A stretch of DNA of 64,000 nt from Oryza sativa Japonica Group (GCF_034140825.1 NC_089037.1:35183001-35247000), one strand, 5' to 3'. Positions 33,838-45,800 are shown, counted from the first letter of the stretch. Notes: generated by a model not told the origin, from the letters alone. Numbers and translations are program-made.

Positions 33838-34181
33838 ACAAATTTTGACAGTTTGACCCTTTACAAAAACTATTTTTATAAATAAACCGCTCTCAAAACT
33901 TATTTCAAATCTGACCCTTTTGCTCAACGCCAAATCGTGTGACGCTGAATTTAGACACCTCAGCACCAAATAGCATGACACTGAATGTACGTTGGCACGC
34001 TAACTTAGTCTCCCATCCGCCGTGGCACGGCATTCAGCGCCAGCTGACGTGACGCTGAGGTGTCTAAGTTCAGCGCCACACGATTTGGCGTTGAGCAAAA
34101 GGGTCAGATTTGAAATAAGTTTTGGCAGCGGTTCATTTGTAAAAATAGTTTTTGCAAAGAGTCAAATTGTCAAAATTTATG
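33838..34181. mobile_element. Mutator-like foldback MITE
   Basis: A 344-bp element whose ends are inverted copies of each other for roughly 120-150 bp (ACAAATTTTGACAGTTTGAC at the left, its imperfect complement at the right). It is bounded by a 10-bp direct repeat, GGATTGCCTC, at 33828-33837 and 34182-34191. Long TIRs and a 9-10-bp duplication fit the Mutator superfamily. There is no coding capacity. Confidence 0.75.
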
Positions 34182-34191
34182 GGATTGCCTC

Positions 34192-34952
34192 GCACTCTTG
34201 CAATTTGCGAGTATGTTACAGACTTCGCCTTTCCGTCTGAACTGCAAAATTGGTCTGTCGTCGTAAGTGTAACTTCTTTTTTTAGACAATGGATAAATAT
34301 CTAACCTCTATATCCACATGTGGATTATACACAGCCAAACGTTGTAAACATGAGTACATAAAATCCACCAAAATTTGGACAAATTGTTTCAACAATAAAC
34401 CGTGGCAAAAAAAACTAATTTTAGGAATAGAAACGATTCATTCATGAAATTAGTTTTTGACATGGTTTATTCTTAAAATAAGTTTTGTGAGAGGAACAAT
34501 TTGTAAAAATTTATGTAAACTCCAAACCTCACAAATGAGAAACACAACAAAACAAGAAAGAAGACTAGCAAAGAAAACCAGAAGACTAAGCTTCAAATTT
34601 TTTCTACGTTTTTTCTTCAATCTTGCTTCATCCTTGCGCAAGTGTAACTTCTTGTTATTGCTTTTGCTTGACATTGAAACGGAATTCAGCACGCGCCTAT
34701 CAATTTTAATTTCGGATGCATTGTTTGATGGACGCAAATTTTGTTACCAAGTTAAACAACAAACGCACCAAAACAAAAATTGAGCAGAAAACCAAGAGAA
34801 ATGGCATGTTCATTCAACCGTGCTCCCAACAAACATCAGCTGCAAATGCACATTCAGCACAGCATGTGGTAGGGCTGTTTGTACTGAATCTGTTTCATGT
34901 CTTGAAAGCGATACTAGTTCTGACAGCACATGAACTCAAATTGTACAGCAGT
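34192..34952. other. gene-free stretch between MITEs
   Basis: AT-rich sequence. A partial inverted repeat (AAACTAATTTTAGGAATAG… / …AAATTAGTTTTTGACATGG near 34410-34500) suggests another decayed foldback element. No coding sequence is supported. Confidence 0.35.
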
Positions 34953-35150
34953 CAGGGTTTCCCAAACCGCCGGGGTCGGGGTTACCGCGCGGTAACCGTG
35001 AAAAACCGTACAAAACCATACAAAATTTATCAAAAATTTAAATTATTTTTTAAATTTATTTGAATTTAAGGAGGTTACCGCGGTATTTATATTACCGTAC
35101 CCCGCGGTAAACCCGGTAACCGCGGTAACCGCACGGTAAAGTGAACCCTG
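34953..35150. mobile_element. hAT-type MITE, 198 bp
   Basis: The inverted ends are CAGGGTTTCCC… and …GTGAACCCTG. A perfect 8-bp target duplication, ACAGCAGT, lies at 34945-34952 and 35151-35158. Inverted ends starting with CAGGG and an 8-bp duplication are diagnostic of hAT elements. Subterminal GGTAACCGCGGTAACC-type palindromic words are striking. Confidence 0.85.
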
Positions 35151-35158
35151 ACAGCAGT

Positions 35159-35449
35159 ACGGCACATTGAAAGCATCCAGTGATGCAACCCACTTTCGTA
35201 TACCCTCTCCGTGCTAAAATATAACAACTTCTAACCCTTAAGATTTATCACAAAATATAACAACTTTCATCAACAATAATCAATTGCAATCATCCACCGT
35301 ATAATTTTCTGAATTGTTTTCACTTCTCAACCAATTACAACCTTCCTCTCGTCTATCAAGCCTGTATACAGAGCTAGCAAAACTGAAGGGTAAAAAAATC
35401 GTGTCTTTTTGAATCGATGGGAGCAGGGAGAGCTTTGGTTTCGATCTTG
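35159..35449. other. spacer with one-sided Stowaway-like end
   Basis: ACCCTCTCCGTGCTAAAATATAACAACT near 35203 looks like a single Stowaway terminus. The opposite end was not found. The rest is the 3' flank of LOR copy 2. Confidence 0.35.
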
Positions 35450-36256
35450 TCATGGCTGGAAATGCATCTCGTCGAGGACGACGACGAGCGCGACGATGAA
35501 GGCGTAGTCGATGCCGGCGTTGACGGTGACGCTGTATGCGTTCTTCCCCAGCAGCGCGCTCGCCACGCTGAACCGCCGGTCGATCTGCGCGCGAAACAGT
35601 TTTTGCGTCAGGTCGAGCAGCACGCCCACCAGGTGTTCGATGAAATGACGGAAGTGGTTTGAGCAGGGGGGAGAGAGAGGGGTTGCTTTGCTTGCCTTTG
35701 CGATGACGGTGTCAGAGTCGCCGAGGGAGACGGCGCAGGCGCCGTCGTGGTAGCTGCCGGTGACGCGGAAGTCGCTGGCCTGCTCGGCGTCGTTGCTGGC
35801 GAGGAACACGCTCACCTTGGTCGAACCCCATAGCTGGATCGCCGACGGCTTCACCACGGTGAAGAGCAGGTCACGCCGGCTCGTGCTCTCCCCCCGGAAC
35901 ACCTTCCACCTCCTGTTCATCACCATCGCCTGCACCCACCGGAGCTCACCACCACCGATCAGATTGGCACGGTGGGGAAGAAGAGAAGAGAGTAGGGGAG
36001 GGGAGTCGAGTGTCGCGCGCACCGATTCTTGGACGGTGAGGACGGGGCGGCGGTCGGCGTCGGCGAGGAGGCAGCGGCGGCGGAGGCTGAAGAGCACGCC
36101 GTCGACGCGCAGCACGACGGCGCCCGTGGCGGCGTCGGTGACGGTGAAGTCACTCCCGGACAGGCTCAGCGTCTTCGCCACGGACAGCGCCGCCGCGTCC
36201 CCCGCGACGAACCGCGCGTCCACCACCGCCAGCGCCGGCACCGCCTCCATCTCCAT
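35450..36256 (-). CDS. LURP-one-related (LOR) protein, copy 2
   Basis: Three exons (36256-36023, 35929-35696 and 35584-35450) join in phase 0 into 200 aa. The order of motifs matches copy 1: AVVDARFVAGD, FTVTDAATGAVVLRVDGVLFSL, KVFRGESTSRRDLLFTVVK, then YSVTVNAGIDYAFIVALVVV at the C terminus. Intron 1 (93 nt) and intron 2 (111 nt) are multiples of three and contain no in-frame stop, so the unspliced gene is one open frame of 268 codons. The introns were placed by comparing with copy 1 and by splice consensus; intron 2 seems to use a GC donor (AAAG|GCAAGC). Function is unknown beyond the family's defence link. Confidence 0.8.
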   Translation of the reverse strand: MEMEAVPALAVVDARFVAGDAAALSVAKTLSLSGSDFTVTDAATGAVVLRVDGVLFSLRRRCLLADADRRPVLTVQESVRATLDSPPLLSSLLPHRANLIGGGELRWVQAMVMNRRWKVFRGESTSRRDLLFTVVKPSAIQLWGSTKVSVFLASNDAEQASDFRVTGSYHDGACAVSLGDSDTVIAKASKATPLSPPCSNHFRHFIEHLVGVLLDLTQKLFRAQIDRRFSVASALLGKNAYSVTVNAGIDYAFIVALVVVLDEMHFQP

Positions 36257-37016
36257 CTCCCTCCTCTCCGGCCGCCTCGCCGCCGCTGCGGGTGGGGATC
36301 GATCGGGGATGGCTTGGCCGCGCGGCGACGCGTCTTCCTCCTCTGGCGTCCACGCCCACGCTGAAAGATTTGACCACTACAATGGCAGGAAGGTCGGTGA
36401 CCGTGATCAGATTTGACAAAAACAAACTGACGCTTTCAGTTTTATGCTTATGCTTATACTAATTATTAACTAAAATTTAAATTTTTAACCTTAAATTTAA
36501 AGCTGATTTTAAGATTTTTTTTATTAAAGTTTATTTTTCAGCATTTGCTTTTAGATCGCTAGAAATACGTAAATAAAAATTTTATTCACAAATACTTTTT
36601 ATTTGTAAATATATCGTTTCGCTACTATGGCTCCTGTACTAAGCAGGATTCTTCTTGAGATCAGTATTAACGAAAAGGAAAAGAATTCTTCAGGCATAGG
36701 CAGTCTGAATGGACGTAAAGAAAATTCAGAAATCGATAAAGGAATCATCTTTAACGCGTATTCACACAATCACAGCTTCAGATGTAGCTTTTCCCGCGTA
36801 AAATTATTTTTTTTTCAGAAGTAGAGTGTGCTACGTGGAAGCATGAGATTTGTTGTCTCTTCCTTCTTTGATCCTTTTCTATGTGATCACGGCGTGAGCT
36901 GCTGAATCATCATCAGCTGGTAGTAGTATAAAATTGCAAAAGAAGAATCCATTAGGCTCCCCTTTTTTTTTAAGAAATCCATTAGGCTCCTAGCCGACGT
37001 ATAGTTGAGTAGTACT
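36257..37016. other. upstream flank of LOR copy 2 with dispersed repeat
   Basis: The first ~160 bases are the GC-rich leader/promoter of LOR copy 2. 36430-36630 is a copy of the dispersed AT-rich repeat seen also near 16200, 16800 and 44200. No gene is visible. Confidence 0.45.
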
Positions 37017-37155
37017 CACTCCGATTCACAATGTAATTCATTCTAGCACTTTCCACGTTTATAATGATGTTAATTTAATATATATATCTAGATTCATTAA
37101 TATTAATATAAACATGGGAAGTGCTAAAATGACTTACATTGTGAAACGGAGGGAG
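37017..37155. mobile_element. Stowaway MITE
   Basis: The ends CTCACTCCGATTCACAATGT and ACATTGTGAAACGGAGGGAG form an inverted pair flanked by TA. The element at 61024-61201 belongs to the same family (shared CTAGATTCATTAATATTAAT core). Confidence 0.8.
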
Positions 37156-37168
37156 TACTATATTGCTA

Positions 37169-37264
37169 CTCCGTCTGTCCTAAAATGCAAGCATTTTTAG
37201 CTATGAATCTAGACAACTGTGTGTCCGATTTATAGCTAAAAGTTGTTATATTTTGGGACGGAGG
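37169..37264. mobile_element. short Stowaway MITE
   Basis: The ends CTCCGTCTGTCCTAAAATGC and TTATATTTTGGGACGGAGG form an inverted pair with TA on both sides. It follows another Stowaway directly. Confidence 0.75.
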
Positions 37265-37397
37265 TAGTATTTGTTACTCTCTTAAAAAAACTAGGATAAG
37301 ATGGGATATACTTTATTATGTCTAGATTCGTTGTATTAGATTATATTTTATCTCGTTTTATGTTTGGTTTTTTGTTTGATTGCTTCTATGTTTTACC

Positions 37398-38353
37398 TGT
37401 TGGAATTAATGAATGGGCCTTAGCCCACTCGAAGATTAATTCTTTGGAAAATCACAAAAGCCCACCTCATGGGATGGCATGCATGTGGAGTTTAGTACCA
37501 CCTTGCTTATTCTAGGAGAGGGGGACCTCCTTAAAAGGGAGGATGCCCTCCTAGCCACTTGAAGCATGTATGGTGGAGAGAAGAGGGGAAACACGCGCGC
37601 GCTCGCTCGCCTCGCCTGGCCTGGCAGGCGGCGCGCGTGCACGACGTACGCGTCGAATGGTCCGAAAAATTGGCTCCTCACCCTTGCGCAGATGCAGCCT
37701 CCTTTTGCAGTTTTGTTTTGCTGCAAATTCGGATTCGTTTTGTTTTGGAAACGTTCCGAAAAATCCGGTGCGTGCAAACGGCGTGGAGTCCGGATAAGTT
37801 ACGCGCGACTTATCCGGTTCGGTTACGCGCAGTAGAGATCGTGCGGGCGCCCTGATCAAGCGACCCTTCTCTATATAAACCGACCCGCCGTCTTCACGCG
37901 ATATATGCGAAAATCAATCTAGGGTTTGCCTCCTACTCTGTACTGCGCCGTCGCTCGTAGACTACTCCATCCCGCTCGCCGGCGTGCACCAGCGATCGGG
38001 AGAGCAGGTCTCCGGAACCTCTGCCTTTGACGTCCTGCACCGGGAGAAGGCGGCAATAAGGTTTTTGGGAAGCGCTTCGCGCGACTGCTCCCTGTTCGTT
38101 CGTGACGGCTCGCCTTCCTCTTCGCTCGCGTGTTTCGTGCCTTCGTAGACACCTGCGAAAAGTTTCGACCAAGCAGCCGGTCTTTTCGTCACCTCGGTAC
38201 GTGTTCAATATGTTGCGCATATTTGATCTGTTCATGTTATTCTGCGTAGTTTACATGTGTAGATCTAATGATGCGTTCATGCTAGTTTTCATCTGTAATG
38301 TCATGATTTATTTATGGAATAAATTAAATCATTATATGCCCATAATCTCAACA
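37398..38353 (+). repeat. 5' LTR of the copia element
   Basis: 956 bp, starting TGTTGGAATT and ending CA. It contains a TATATAAA box near 37873, the likely start of transcription of the element. Confidence 0.9.
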
Positions 38354-41300
38354 ATCCAAAAACCTTATTATAGGCACTGTGATTTTACTATGGCTGGTTT
38401 TGCCGATGCACTGAGGCCGGATAAATTCACCGGTGTGCATTTTAAGAGATGGCAGATCAGGGTCACTCTGTGGCTGACAGCTATGAAATGCTTCTGGGTG
38501 AGTACTGGCAAACCTAAAGGAGTTCTTACTGCTGAACAGCAGAAGCAATTCGAGGAAGCCACTACTCTCTTTGTGGGATGCATTCTTAGCGTTCTTGGCG
38601 ATCGTCTGGTCGAGGTGTATATGCATATGACCGATGCTAAGGAGTTGTGGGATGCACTGAATACTAAATTCGGTGCTACTGATGCTAGCAATGATCTGTA
38701 TATCATGGAGCAGTTTCATGACTACAAAATGGCTGACAACCGTTCTGTAGTCGAACAGGCTCATGAGATACAAACCATGGCTAAGGAACTCGAACTCCTT
38801 AAGTGTGTCTTACCCGACAAATTTGTGGCCGGGTGCATTATTGCAAAACTACCTCCATCTTGGAGGAGTTTCGGTACTGCACTCAAACACAAGAGACAGG
38901 AATACTCCGTTGAGGGGTTGATTGCGTCTCTTGATGTTGAGGAGAAAGCTCGGGAAAAAGATGCCGCGTCTAAGGGCGATGGTGGGCAGTCCAGTGCCAA
39001 TGTTGTGCACAAGGCCCAGAACAAGAGCAAGGGGAAATACAAAGCTCAGCAGACCACCAACTTCAAGAAGCAGAAGAAGAACAACAACAATCCTAATCAG
39101 GATGAGAGGACTTGCTTTGTGTGTGGCCAAGTTGGTCATCTGGCTAGGAAGTGTCCACAACGCAAGGGGATGAAGGCACCTGCAGGGTAGACTTCTAAGT
39201 CTGCTAATGTGACCATTGGCAACACTGGAGATGGAAGCAGGTATGGTAATTTACCTACTGTTTTTTCAGTTAATCAATCTACTAATTGGTGGGTTGATAC
39301 TGGGGCCAATGTACATGTTTGTGCTGACATCTCATTGTTTTCTTCTTATCAGGTCGCACGGGGTTCCACCGTCCTAATGGGGAATGGGTCACATGCTTCT
39401 GTTCATGGTGTTGGCACGGTAGATCTGAAGTTTACTTCGGGAAAGATCGTGCAGCTGAAGAACGTGCAGCATGTCCCTTCTATCGACAGGAATCTTGTTA
39501 GTGGCTCCCGTCTGACTAGAGACGGATTTAAGTTGGTTTTTGAGTCTAATAAAGTAGTCGTGTCTAAACATGGATATTTTATTGGTAAAGGTTATGAGTG
39601 CGGAGGCCTATTCCACTTTTCCCTTTCTGATTTCTGCAATAAGTCTGTGAATCATATTTGTGGCAGTGTGGATGATGAGGCTAATGTTTGGCATTCACGT
39701 TTATGTCATATTAATTTTGGCTTGATGTCTCGGCTTTCCAGCATGTGTTTAATTCCTAAGTTTTCCATTGTCAAAGGTTCTAAGTGCCATAGTTGTGTGC
39801 AATCGAAGCAACCTCGCAAGCCTCACAAGGCTGCCGAGGAGAGAAACTTGGCACCACTAGAACTCCTACATTCAGATCTTTGTGAAATGAATGGGGTGTT
39901 GACGAAGGGTGGAAAACGATATTTCATGACATTGATTGATGATGCTACTAGATTTTGCTATGTGTACTTGTTGAAAACGAAAGACGAGGCTCTAGACTAT
40001 TTTAAAATTTATAAGGCAGAAGTTGAAAATCAACTTGACAGAAAGATAAAAAGGCTTAGGTCTGATCGTGGTGGAGAGTTTTTCTCGAACGAGTTTGACT
40101 TATTCTGTGAGGAACATGGCATCATACATGAGAGGACGCCTCCCTATTCTCCCGAGTCTAATGGGATTGCTGAAAGGAAGAACCGCACACTGACTGACTT
40201 GGTGAATGCCATGTTGGACACCGCGGGACTGCCTAAGGCATGGTGGGGGGAGGCATTGTTGACCTCAAATCATGTGTTAAACAGAGTTCCTAACAGAAAT
40301 AAGGACAAAACACCATATAAGATATGGATTGGTAGAAAACCATCACTTTCTTATTTGCGCACATGGGGGTGCTTGGCGAAAGTCAATGTACCAATAACGA
40401 AGAAGCGCAAACTTGGACCTAAGACTGTGGACTGTGTTTTTCTGGGATATGCTCATCATATCATTGCCTATAGATTTTTAATAGTTAAATCCGAGGTACC
40501 GGACATGCATGTTGGTACAATTATGGAGTCTCGTGATGCTACCTTCTTTGAGAGCTTTTTCCCAATGAAGGATACACATAGTGGTTCGAACCAACCCTCT
40601 GAAATAATTCCCAGTTCAATCACACCACCAGAACAAACTGAACATACACATGAACTTGTCTCTGAGGAGGATGTCAGTGAAGCTCCTCGAAGGAGTAAGA
40701 GACAAAGGACGGCTAAGTCTTTTGGTGATGATTTCACTGTGTACCTCGTGGATGACACTCCTAAGTCAATTTCAGAAGCATATGCATCTCCTGATGCAGA
40801 CTACTGGAAGGAGGCTGTCCGTAGTGAAATGGATTCCATTATCGCTAACGGGACTTGGGAGGTGACAGAGCGACCCTATGGGTGTCAACCTGTGGGGTGC
40901 AAGTGGGTGTTCAAGAAGAAGCTTAGGCCTGACGGTACTATTGAAAAGTACAAGGCTCGGCTTGTTGCTAAGGGCTATACTCAGAAAGAAGGCGAAGATT
41001 TCTTTGACACTTACTCACCTGTTGCTAGATTGACCACAATTCGTGTGCTACTTTCCCTAGCAGCCTCACATGGTCTTCTCGTTCATCAAATGGACGTTAA
41101 GACAGCTTTTCTTAATGGAGAGCTGGATGAGGAGATCTATATGGATCAACCTGATGGGTTTGTAGTTGAAGGTCAAGAAGGCAAAGTGTGCAAATTGTTG
41201 AAGTCTTTGTATGGTCTGAAACAAGCTCCTAAGCAATGGCATGAGAAATTTGACAAAATATTGACATCTGCAGGCTTTGCAGTCAATGAGGCAGATAAAT

Positions 41301-42854
41301 GTGTGTACTATCGCCATGGTGGGGGTGAGGGAGTTATTTTGTGCTTGTATGTTGACGACATACTGATATTTGGGACAAACCTTGAGGTGATAAATGAGGT
41401 TAAATCATTCTTGTCTCAAAATTTTGATATGAAAGATTTGGGAGTAGCTGATGTTATCTTAAACATTAAGCTAATTAGAGGTGAGAATGGGATTACTCTC
41501 TTGCAGTCCCATTATGTGGAGAAGATCTTGAATCGCTTTGGCTACATTGATAGTAAGCCTTCTCCAACACCTTATGATCCTAGCTTGTTGCTTCACAAGA
41601 ACAAGAGAATTGCTAGGAATCAACTGGAATACTCCCAAATCATTGGCTCGTTGATGTACCTGGCTAGTGCAACTAGGCCTGATATCTCCTTTGCTGTGAG
41701 CAAGTTGAGCCGATTTACTTCTAATCCGGGAGATGATCACTGGCGTGCGCTTGAGCGAGTAATGCGCTATCTGAAAGGTACTGTGGAATTGGGGCTTCAC
41801 TATACTGGGTATCCTGCGGTACTGGAGGGTTATAGTGATTCTAACTGGATCTCTGATGTGGATAAGATCAAAGCCACTAGTGGATATGTTTTCACACTAG
41901 GTGGTGGTGCTGTTTCATGGAGGTCTTGCAAACAGACAATTTTGACGAGGTCAACCATGGAAGCAGAGCTAACGGCACTGGATACTGCTACTGTTGAGGC
42001 AGAATGGCTGCGTGATCTATTAATGGATCTGCCTGTTGTTGAAAAACCGGTGCCGGCTATCCTTATGAACTGTGACAATCAAATGGTAATTGTCAAAGTG
42101 AATAGTTCTAAGGATAATATGAAATCGTCTAGACATGTGAAAAGACGATTGAAGTCTGTCAGGAAATTAAGAAACTCCGGAGTTATAACGTTGGATTACA
42201 TCCAAACAGCGAGAAACCTGGCAGATCCCTTCACGAAGGGACTATCACGAAATGTGATAGACAATGTATCGAAGGAGATGGGTTTGAGACCCATGTGAGT
42301 TATACTATGGTGGTAACCCAGTCTATGTGATCGGAGATTCCGTGAATTAGATCCTGGGAAGAACAAACCATTAATAAACTAGAGGAGAGTACCAATATAT
42401 ATACCCTATCCAAGTGAAGATGCATATACTCTCGTGAGCTGCAAGGCAGGTTGGCTATGTCTTAATGAGTTCTGTTGGCTTTAATTAGCAAAGATGTTGT
42501 CCTGCAGAGCATTCTTGAAGGAACTCACCTTTGTGAGCTTGACTGTTGGTCGCAGTCTATGAAGATTTTGGGTGAATCTTCTAGGAAGCTTACTAAAGAC
42601 CTAGGAGTATGACTTATACGCTCCACCCGAGGGGTAGTCTACAGACGGTCTAGTACCAGATAAGACTTTGAGTGAAACTTGCTTGCACAAGACTTGCAAT
42701 TCAAGGCGTAGTCCATTGTTCAAGTTGTGAGTAAGTGTAGCTTGGAGTTCTAGGTGGATGTTCAACCTTAATTGGTCTCCATCGAACCGCTGGTATATAA
42801 ACAGTACATTGGAAAAGGCAAATCTCAGTGGGATTTTGAGATTTGGTGGGGGAT

Positions 42855-43827
42855 TGTTGGAATTAATGAATGGGCCTTAGCCCACTCGAAGATTAATTAT
42901 TTGGAAAATCACAAAAGCCCACCTCATGGGATGGCATGCATGTGGAGTTTAGTACCACCTTGCTTATTCTAGGAGAGGGGGACCTCCTTAAAAGGGAGGA
43001 TGCCCTCCTAGCCACTTGAAGCATGTGTGGTGGAGAGAAGAGGGGAAACACACGCACGCGCTCGCTCGCCTCGCCTGGCAGGGCAGGGCAGGGCAGGGCA
43101 GGCGGCGCGCGTGCACGACGTACGCGTCGAATGGTCCGAAAAATTGGCTCCTCACCCTTGCGCAGATGCAGCCTCCTTTTGCAGTTTTGTTTTGCTGCAA
43201 ATTCGGATTCGTTTTGTTTTGGAAACGTTCCGAAAAATCCGGTGCGTGCAAACGGCGTGGAGTCCGGATAAGTTACGCGCGACTTATCCGGTTCGGTTAC
43301 GCGCAGTAGAGATCGTGCGGGCGCCCTGATCAAGCGACCCTTCTCTATATAAACCGACCCGCCGTCTTCACGCGATATATGCGAAAATCAATCTAGGGTT
43401 TGCCTCCTACTCTGTACTGCGCCGTCGCTCGTAGACTACTCCATCCCGCTCGCCGGCGTGCACCAGCGATCGGGAGAGCAGGTCTCCGGAACCTCTGCCT
43501 TTGACGTCCTGCACCGGGAGAAGGCGGCAATAAGGTTTTTGGGAAGCGCTTCGCGCGACTGCTCCCTGTTCGTTCGTGACGGCTCGCCTTCCTCTTCGCT
43601 CGCGTGTTTCGTGCCTTCGTAGACACCTGCGAAAAGTTTCGACCAAGCAGCCGGTCTTTTCGTCACCTCGGTACGTGTTCAATATGTTGCGCATATTTGA
43701 TCTGTTCATGTTATTCTGCGTAGTTTACATGTGTAGATCTAATGATGCGTTCATGCTAGTTTTCATCTGTAATGTCATGATTTATTTATGGAATAAATTA
43801 AATCATTATATGCCCATAATCTTAACA
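42855..43827 (+). repeat. 3' LTR of the copia element
   Basis: 973 bp, nearly identical to the 5' LTR. The main difference is a short GGGCA-type tandem expansion near 43075-43100, along with a handful of point differences. Confidence 0.9.
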
Positions 43828-43832
43828 TTACC

Positions 43833-45058
43833 CAGATTGGTTATAATTATATTATGCCTTTTTGAACTGATACGGTAGGATGGAGGGTGTACGATTTGAT
43901 CGATCCTTCATGCATTCATTCCTCATCTGGTTTGGTTTTAGTTTTGGTTTGGTTTGACAGTAATCCAATTCCATCAGCATGCCGACCACCGGGGAAGCGA
44001 GGTCACCGATCTGAAAAGGACCAGCCGCGATCTCTTCATCTCTTCCCGGTGTCGGTCAGCGACTTGGTACTCTGGAATTAAAGAGTCCGTGTCCATCCCA
44101 GTGGCCACTGCAACCAGCGCACACGTATAGATCTGTGACCTCAGCTACAGTACCCTGGAATAAGCCAAATAACATATTTGTAAACGTAAAATAATTTATG
44201 AATAAAACTTTTATATACGTGTTCTTAACAATTTAATAGCAAAGCCTTAAAAAATAAACTACGATGAAAAAACCCCAAAATCAACTCTAAATTTAAAGTT
44301 AAATATTCAAATTTTGATTGATAAGTATAAACATAAGTGAAAAAATAAGACCTACATATCCCAACTCAACTAAGCACTGAAAAAAAAACATGAAGAATTT
44401 ACGTGCTAGTATTTGTTTAGCTGCTTGTTGGTTTGCTACCATTTCGAACCTTATAGGAAACAAATTAAACATGACTGATTCAATCGTCTAATTTTCTATT
44501 ATATATGGTTCTATCACCTTAATATAGTTGTCCAAGTTCAATAAAAAACTTTCTTTATATATAAAAGATGAACATGCATGGATGATTTTCTGTCAGGCTG
44601 TTGATTTGCAACGGCTTCACCGGTATCAGGGGTTCAGTATGTATCTAGCCGCCATTTGAGAAAAATGGAAGCAAGCAGCATTGCAAATTTGTACCCCACT
44701 TACTAATTGAGGAGAGAAACATTCTACTGTGTAGCTGTTAATTTGGTTCTACTCCACTGTGCATCAGTGGCCAGAGGCGCAAACGCATGTGAGCAGCATG
44801 CAATGCAGCATGTGACCAGAATTCAGAGCCGTCAGTTTAAACAATTTACTACAGTACTAGTCCTGTTTGGTCTGCAAACACCGGCCGATCTCAATAACGA
44901 GACGAGTGGCATCTGATCTGACCAGCTGACCTGTCTGGCTGGCTGTCTATACTCTCTTCTCCATCTGACCATCTCCATGCTGAGCTGAGGCTACTGCGTA
45001 CTCAATTCCTGGCTAGTGGCTATGAACCGGTTCATTGCCAGGATTTGATTCATTTTTA
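43833..45058. other. gene-free stretch with dispersed repeat
   Basis: 44155-44365 is another copy of the dispersed AT-rich repeat (AATAAGCCAAATAAC… AACTCTAAATTTAAAG). The rest holds no supported gene. Confidence 0.45.
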
Positions 45059-45206
45059 GGCCTTGTTTAGTTCTAAACTTTTTTTTTTAAACTTTTAACT
45101 TTTTCATCACATCAAATCATTTCTACACACATAAACTTCCAATTTTTTCATCACATCGTTCCACTTTCAACTAAACTTCTAATTTTGACGTGAACTAAAC
45201 ACACTC
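45059..45206. mobile_element. MITE of the GGCCTTGTTTAGTTC family
   Basis: The ends are GGCCTTGTTTAGTTCTAAAC and GTGAACTAAACACACTC, with TTA next to both ends. It is the same family and length as 15718-15865. Confidence 0.75.
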
Positions 45207-45330
45207 TTAGTCGGAGGAAGTACAAAAGCATAGCAGGTGAAGAATAGATCTCATGTGTCAGCAAAAAAAAAAAATTGCCAGTTAAAATTCTTATATCTAT
45301 GTCCTCAACCATTTAGAAGCAAATGATAAA

Positions 45331-45712
45331 AACAAAAGTGAAGTGTACTTTAGACCATGTTTATTGGTAAAACTTCACTTTGGACCATCATATACATAAT
45401 ATTTTTCAGTTTGAACTAGTTAACTTTTATCTTTATTGCATAATGGACCATCTTAACTCTATTCACTAATTATGTCTCGCGTTTCCTTAGGCAAAGCTAT
45501 GACAAGCGTATATGTAGGAAAGTTGACCGGCATGTTGTTAACGATGTGCTCGAGATCATTGAAGTGCTGAAGATGTGGTTTGAGACGGTCCATTATGCAA
45601 GAAAAGTAAAGTTACATAGTAAAATAGTTTTAAAAAAAGGATAAATGATGGTCTAAAATGAAACTTTAACAGCAAAATAAGATCCAAAGTGAAATTAACT
45701 CAAAAATCAAAC
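45331..45712. mobile_element. foldback element nested in the dispersed repeat
   Basis: Inverted segments are seen at the ends (AACTTCACTTTGGACCATCA / …TGATGGTCTAAAATGAAACTTT) and inside (GCATAATGGACC / GGTCCATTATGC). On both sides lies one split copy of the dispersed AT-rich repeat (45265-45330 and 45713-45800), which rejoins when this segment is left out. The superfamily was not assigned. Confidence 0.5.
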
Positions 45713-45800
45713 TATGAAGAAGAAAAAAAAAACATCAGAATTAATTCTAAAATCAACTTTTAAAATTTAAATGTTTACAACGGCTTAAAAGCTAGTATTC

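Larger units (their letters stand above)
37398..43827 (+). mobile_element. Ty1/copia LTR retrotransposon, young
   Basis: A 6.4-kb element with a 5-bp target duplication, TTACC (37393-37397 and 43828-43832). The internal part has the copia order: gag-like region from 38390 with a CCHC knuckle (CFVCGQVGHLARKC); then protease ([12 protein letters not shown]), integrase, reverse transcriptase (YVDDILIFG) and RNase H up to about 42298. A G-rich polypurine tract (TGGTGGGGGAT) precedes the 3' LTR. The LTRs differ by only a few substitutions plus a short tandem-repeat length change, so insertion is recent, probably within a few hundred thousand years. It looks whole or nearly so, with at most about one interruption. 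It is treated here as a fossil of its family. Confidence 0.93.

Noticed and set aside
35450-36256. LOR copy 2 as a single 268-aa exon
   Set aside because: The two extra stretches have no counterpart in copy 1 or in the family's usual length and are bounded by splice-like signals; kept only as a retention hypothesis.
37559-38235. Multiple short frames in both LTRs of the copia element
   Set aside because: They are chance frames in regulatory LTR sequence and occur in both LTR copies.
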